The notes under the pieces are model-generated. The model had not been told where the DNA came from and did not search any database. It worked only from the letters and a program-made list of their open reading frames with translations. DNA of 64,000 bases from Thelonectria olida (taxonomy: Eukaryota > Ascomycota > Sordariomycetes > Hypocreales > Nectriaceae): NCBI GenBank assembly GCA_020736575.1, contig JAGPYM010000015.1, forward strand, positions 496,001-560,000, in the 5' to 3' direction. A program made the translations under genes and the position numbers. Positions 61,051 through 64,000 of this stretch are shown here, one piece after another; the stretch's first letter is position 1; every line of letters begins with the position of its first letter.

Positions 61051-63168
61051 TTATAACAACGAATGGACGTACCTCGAGTTCATCTGTGAGCGATACCTAA
61101 TGCCTGTAGTGTCAGATCGAGAACCTTCACCAAGTGACAGTGTCGATCCAGAGTTGGAATGAGCATCGTTGAGACCGTCGCCCGGGGAGAGCGGCGCCGA
61201 CGGGTCGACAGGAGATAGCGACCGGCTACTTGCTGAATAAACAGGCTTGAGATGGTGATAAGACTGATCCTTGGGAGAAATGCTCTGATTGTGGACGATA
61301 TCGTGCTCGTTGCCGCGGGCAATCACTCCCAAGGCGTCCAGCTCAGTAGTCGCATTAACCTGAGTTTGAGATTTCATAAACGATCCACGATCGTCAGCCA
61401 TGAATTGGTATCTGTTGTCGGGATTCTTTCGCCAGAAAACAAGAATGCTCGAGATGAGAACCATGATTAGGAGGACTAAGGAAAAGGCCGCATTGGCAAT
61501 AAAAAGAACGACGCCAGTGACACCCACAACAATAGCCGGAGCATCGACCACGTTAGTAAAGATGAAGAGGAAGATAGCATTGAGGACATTCATAACACAG
61601 ATGGCAATGTTGAAGGAGTTTGTGCTTTTATCCATCCATGGTCGAAGAACACTGGCAGAGATAAGGGCGGCGATCTCAATGATGAACAGGGCAATGGCCT
61701 GAACAGTACCGTTATGCTGGCTCAACGAGACAAACAGGGCCTTGACCACTGTGTAAGCAAGCATGGGCATCAGATAATAGTATGCCGAGGCACGAAACTG
61801 AATGTACAAGAAGCCCCATGTGTTGAGGGTCAAGGGATCTGCATACAGAATATACGCAGGATTTTGATGCATGGTGATAGAACGGCGCGCAATGGCAATG
61901 ATTTTGATGGCAGCCCAACCAAGCGTACCACACATGCCACCCAGAAGGAAGACCGCGATGACAACTTCAGCGGGTGAATCCACCTGGGTAAACTCCCACA
62001 GACACAGGATAGTCATGGCAGGGGCGGCAAGTAGGGTGATCCGGAACAATATTCCTTTGAGGATACTGAGCCAGCCGTTGCGAAACTCGAGAAATCGCTC
62101 AGCCTTGATCCATTTCTGTCGAACAAGGCCGTCAAGAACAAACTTGGCCATGATGAGAGCGAGGGTAGAGAAGACGACTAGGACGTAGAAGAAGGTCTGG
62201 CCGGTCATGAAGACGTTGGTTGACTCGATTCTGGCACGGAACGCCACTCGCTGGATGCCGTAAACAACGTAGGAGCCGGTGCTAAGTTGAACATTTGATC
62301 GCTTAACAACTCCCTCGGCCAAGTCGAGTGATCGCTTCTGGACCTGCACCGACGCTGTGCGAAGCACGTCAAAAAGGGTCGCCGGCGTACCACCAGTCGC
62401 CCGTTGGTACCATTTAAAGACACGCTGCATCCATCCAACACGGATGATTCCCATGGACCAAACAAAGTCCTGCGTCCAAGCCTGGGCAATCGGGGGCATG
62501 TGCACACCGGTGAGGCCGAGAATAGCCTGCGCTTGGAAGTAACCGAACAAAGATAGAGTGTTGGCGGATAAATGAGCAGCAGCATTAATGTGGCCCAGGC
62601 CAGACAGGAGAGCGGCAGAGAGAAGGCCGAGAAGCGTGATGATGGCGGTCGCCCACTTTACGGCGACGAGATCGACGGTCTTACCATTGGAAAAGTCGGC
62701 TTCGACACAAGCGACGCTCTCGCCGGTATCTGTCTTATTCACAAAGACTCGAGCAGTGGCGTCTAGGTCAGGGATGGTGTAGGCAATGCCGGGGATATTC
62801 TTGTTGGCCTGTTCCACGCCAATAGGGATAGAAAAGACCTGGTTGATTTTGCCGGAAGCCATCGGGCAGAGTCCACGCATGTTTGTTCCGCACGGGTTGA
62901 CGGTGGTGCGGATGGCGCGGTAGCCATAGATGTTGAGGGTGAGATCGAAGACGACATATCCCTCGACCGATGATATGGCGATAATGTTGATTGTGGCAGA
63001 TCCGTTACTCGGGGTGAAGACGACGTGGAACAGGCTGGCAGAGAAGCCGGAATCAGCTTGGCAGGTGTTGAGTGACGTCGACTGGACCATCCTGTCTGCG
63101 GATGCCATGGAGGCCAGGGCGAGGAGCCAGGAGAGAGCCACGAGTGGCGGTGTGAGTGGCCACTTCAT
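61051..63168 (-). CDS. FLC-like: FLC-family (TRP-like) membrane protein
   Basis: A single exon of 705 residues. A signal peptide (MKWPLTPPLVALSWLLALASMASA) is followed by an ML-like lumenal domain of about 140 residues with Cys (LNTCQADSGFSA, NPCGTNMRGLCPM, GESVACVEADF). The TRP-like membrane domain follows, with nine or so helices (WATAIITLLGLLSAALLSGLGH, FVWSMGIIRVGWMQRVFKWYQ, FRASAYYYLMPMLAYTVVKAL, ILVFWRKNPDNRYQFMADDR). The cytosolic tail is Ser/Pro-rich. Yeast Flc1/Flc2 relatives are linked to FAD import into the ER, cell-wall maintenance and calcium release; which role applies here is unknown. The 3' end might hide a small intron near the stop. Confidence 0.92.
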   Translation of the reverse strand: MKWPLTPPLVALSWLLALASMASADRMVQSTSLNTCQADSGFSASLFHVVFTPSNGSATINIIAISSVEGYVVFDLTLNIYGYRAIRTTVNPCGTNMRGLCPMASGKINQVFSIPIGVEQANKNIPGIAYTIPDLDATARVFVNKTDTGESVACVEADFSNGKTVDLVAVKWATAIITLLGLLSAALLSGLGHINAAAHLSANTLSLFGYFQAQAILGLTGVHMPPIAQAWTQDFVWSMGIIRVGWMQRVFKWYQRATGGTPATLFDVLRTASVQVQKRSLDLAEGVVKRSNVQLSTGSYVVYGIQRVAFRARIESTNVFMTGQTFFYVLVVFSTLALIMAKFVLDGLVRQKWIKAERFLEFRNGWLSILKGILFRITLLAAPAMTILCLWEFTQVDSPAEVVIAVFLLGGMCGTLGWAAIKIIAIARRSITMHQNPAYILYADPLTLNTWGFLYIQFRASAYYYLMPMLAYTVVKALFVSLSQHNGTVQAIALFIIEIAALISASVLRPWMDKSTNSFNIAICVMNVLNAIFLFIFTNVVDAPAIVVGVTGVVLFIANAAFSLVLLIMVLISSILVFWRKNPDNRYQFMADDRGSFMKSQTQVNATTELDALGVIARGNEHDIVHNQSISPKDQSYHHLKPVYSASSRSLSPVDPSAPLSPGDGLNDAHSNSGSTLSLGEGSRSDTTGIRYRSQMNSRYVHSLL

Positions 63169-63732
63169 CGTGGAAGCGATTCCCTCGGAGCGACTCTAGA
63201 CGGCGAGTTTTTCAAGAGAGCGGACGACAGTTCCATGCATGGAATGTCAAGAAACGAGAGGACAGTGTACAGAACTCGCGATGAAGAACAGAGAAATGTG
63301 TCGGATTATGCCTCCCGAGAACACCTTAATCTTCGGCAATCACCCTTCGCCCCATGGCTGCAGCAGCACTTGGACTCCCCATGGCATGGTTGGTCGGTTC
63401 GTAATATCGTTTCTGAGCAGGGACAAGCCGTAGCTTGGTTGGTCAGTTGGTTCGCTAATTATCGCGACGACATTTGACATTAACAGCCAACACTGCCACA
63501 CATTATTTACCTTATCCCCGCTCTCGGGCCGGGACCCGAGTCTTGGCTAATTGCACTGCTGCTTTTGGTCGCCGTATGTCACTCGGCTGGGCCGGAACAT
63601 GTCAGCCCACTTGCCGTTCCCCTGAAACGTACGAGGCAGTGCATTTGACACGAGACGCCGTTAATTCCCACGTGTGTGTGTGAGTATTCGTATACCGCTT
63701 GAGTTTCGTTTTGTTCTCGCCTCGTGTGTCAA
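63169..63732. other. Intergenic, promoter of the FLC-like gene
   Basis: About 560 bp between the FLC-like gene (-) and a possible gene at the window end (+). No motif was recognised. Confidence 0.35.
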
Positions 63733-63897
63733 ATGGATGAGACTAGCCCTCTTCAAAACATCACCACTGTGAACAACTTGGAGGCTTGGGAGCACTGGTT
63801 TGTCGAGGCTTTGGAGTTTTCCAAAGCATCGCTGCCGTTGATGGCCGTCAATGTGGATCTGGACATGTTGAACACTCAAAGGACGACAAGAGGTTAA
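63733..63897 (+). CDS. Possible first exon of a gene running off the window
   Basis: An ATG at 63733 opens a 54-codon frame with a protein-like sequence (NNLEAWEHWFVEALEFSKAS, then LPLMAVNVDLDML). It ends in a stop near a GT-rich sequence (GAGGTTAAC). After a TATAG at about 63917 another frame is open to the end of the window (SESIENEVPKH, then IGYRRGYSFE). A simple GT..AG join of the two does not keep the frame, so this is a tentative call. Confidence 0.3.
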   Translation: MDETSPLQNITTVNNLEAWEHWFVEALEFSKASLPLMAVNVDLDMLNTQRTTRG

Positions 63898-64000
63898 CGC
63901 AATCTCACCCTTAGTATAGTCCGAATCTATTGAGAATGAAGTCCCAAAGCACAGCCTCGATCCTACTCAGATTGGTTATCGCCGGGGATACTCCTTCGAG

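Noticed and set aside
63661..63879. Minus-strand 72-codon frame at the right end
   Set aside because: It is antisense to the more protein-like plus-strand frame at 63733 and has no motif.
1..64000. tRNA, rRNA and CRISPR arrays
   Set aside because: No cloverleaf with a convincing T-loop, no rRNA signature and no regularly spaced short repeats were found by eye; a covariance-model scan would be needed for certainty.

Overview
The window is nuclear DNA of a filamentous ascomycete (Pezizomycotina, most likely a Sordariomycete). The evidence is short spliceosomal introns (about 49-112 bp, GT..AG) that restore conserved proteins, several Zn2Cys6 regulators, a GH72/X8 glucanosyltransferase, a FLC-type TRP-like membrane protein, an OrsD-type zinc-finger protein, an NACHT-type NLR relic and a Mutator-like DNA transposon. 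Exon joins were made by eye and no database search was run; family names come from recognised motifs.

Layout. 1-9.6 kb: the 3' end of an unknown gene, a broken copy of a dispersed fungal gene family (729-1834), a divergent Zn2Cys6 regulator / short-chain dehydrogenase pair (2584-5305), a small cysteine-rich secreted protein (5730-6131) and a wrecked NLR gene (6547-9575). 9.9-21.8 kb: a Zn2Cys6 regulator, a large single-exon TPR-CHAT protease (11708-16261, about 20 repeats plus a His/Cys CHAT domain), an F-box protein, a cytosine deaminase (FCY1-like) and a second Zn2Cys6 regulator with the fungal middle homology domain. 22.5-33.8 kb: a secreted M6-like metalloprotease, a three-exon ankyrin protein with a cell-death-type N-terminus, a trichothecene 3-O-acetyltransferase-like enzyme, a NAPE-PLD-type metallo-beta-lactamase fold hydrolase, an OrsD-type zinc-finger regulator and a second SDR. 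34.6-45.7 kb: an omega-like glutathione transferase, small hypothetical and secreted proteins, a degenerate large membrane protein gene, a complete MULE transposon (40195-43145), an NTF2-like protein and a Ser/Thr/Pro-rich secreted protein. 47-54.8 kb: a HAD hydrolase followed by two related FAD-dependent oxidoreductases around a UNC93-like MFS transporter, the best candidate for a catabolic or small-molecule cluster. 55.6-63.2 kb: a glycine-zipper protein, an eight-helix membrane protein, a GPI-anchored GH72 glucanosyltransferase and a FLC-family protein, with a possible further gene running off the right end.

No classical secondary-metabolite core (PKS, NRPS, terpene synthase), CRISPR, rRNA or tRNA gene was seen. 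The most notable items are the young MULE with 106-bp perfect terminal inverted repeats and a 9-bp target duplication, the TPR-CHAT protease, the oxidoreductase-transporter-oxidoreductase cluster, a C-terminal module shared by a Zn2Cys6 and an OrsD-type protein, and several recently broken genes.
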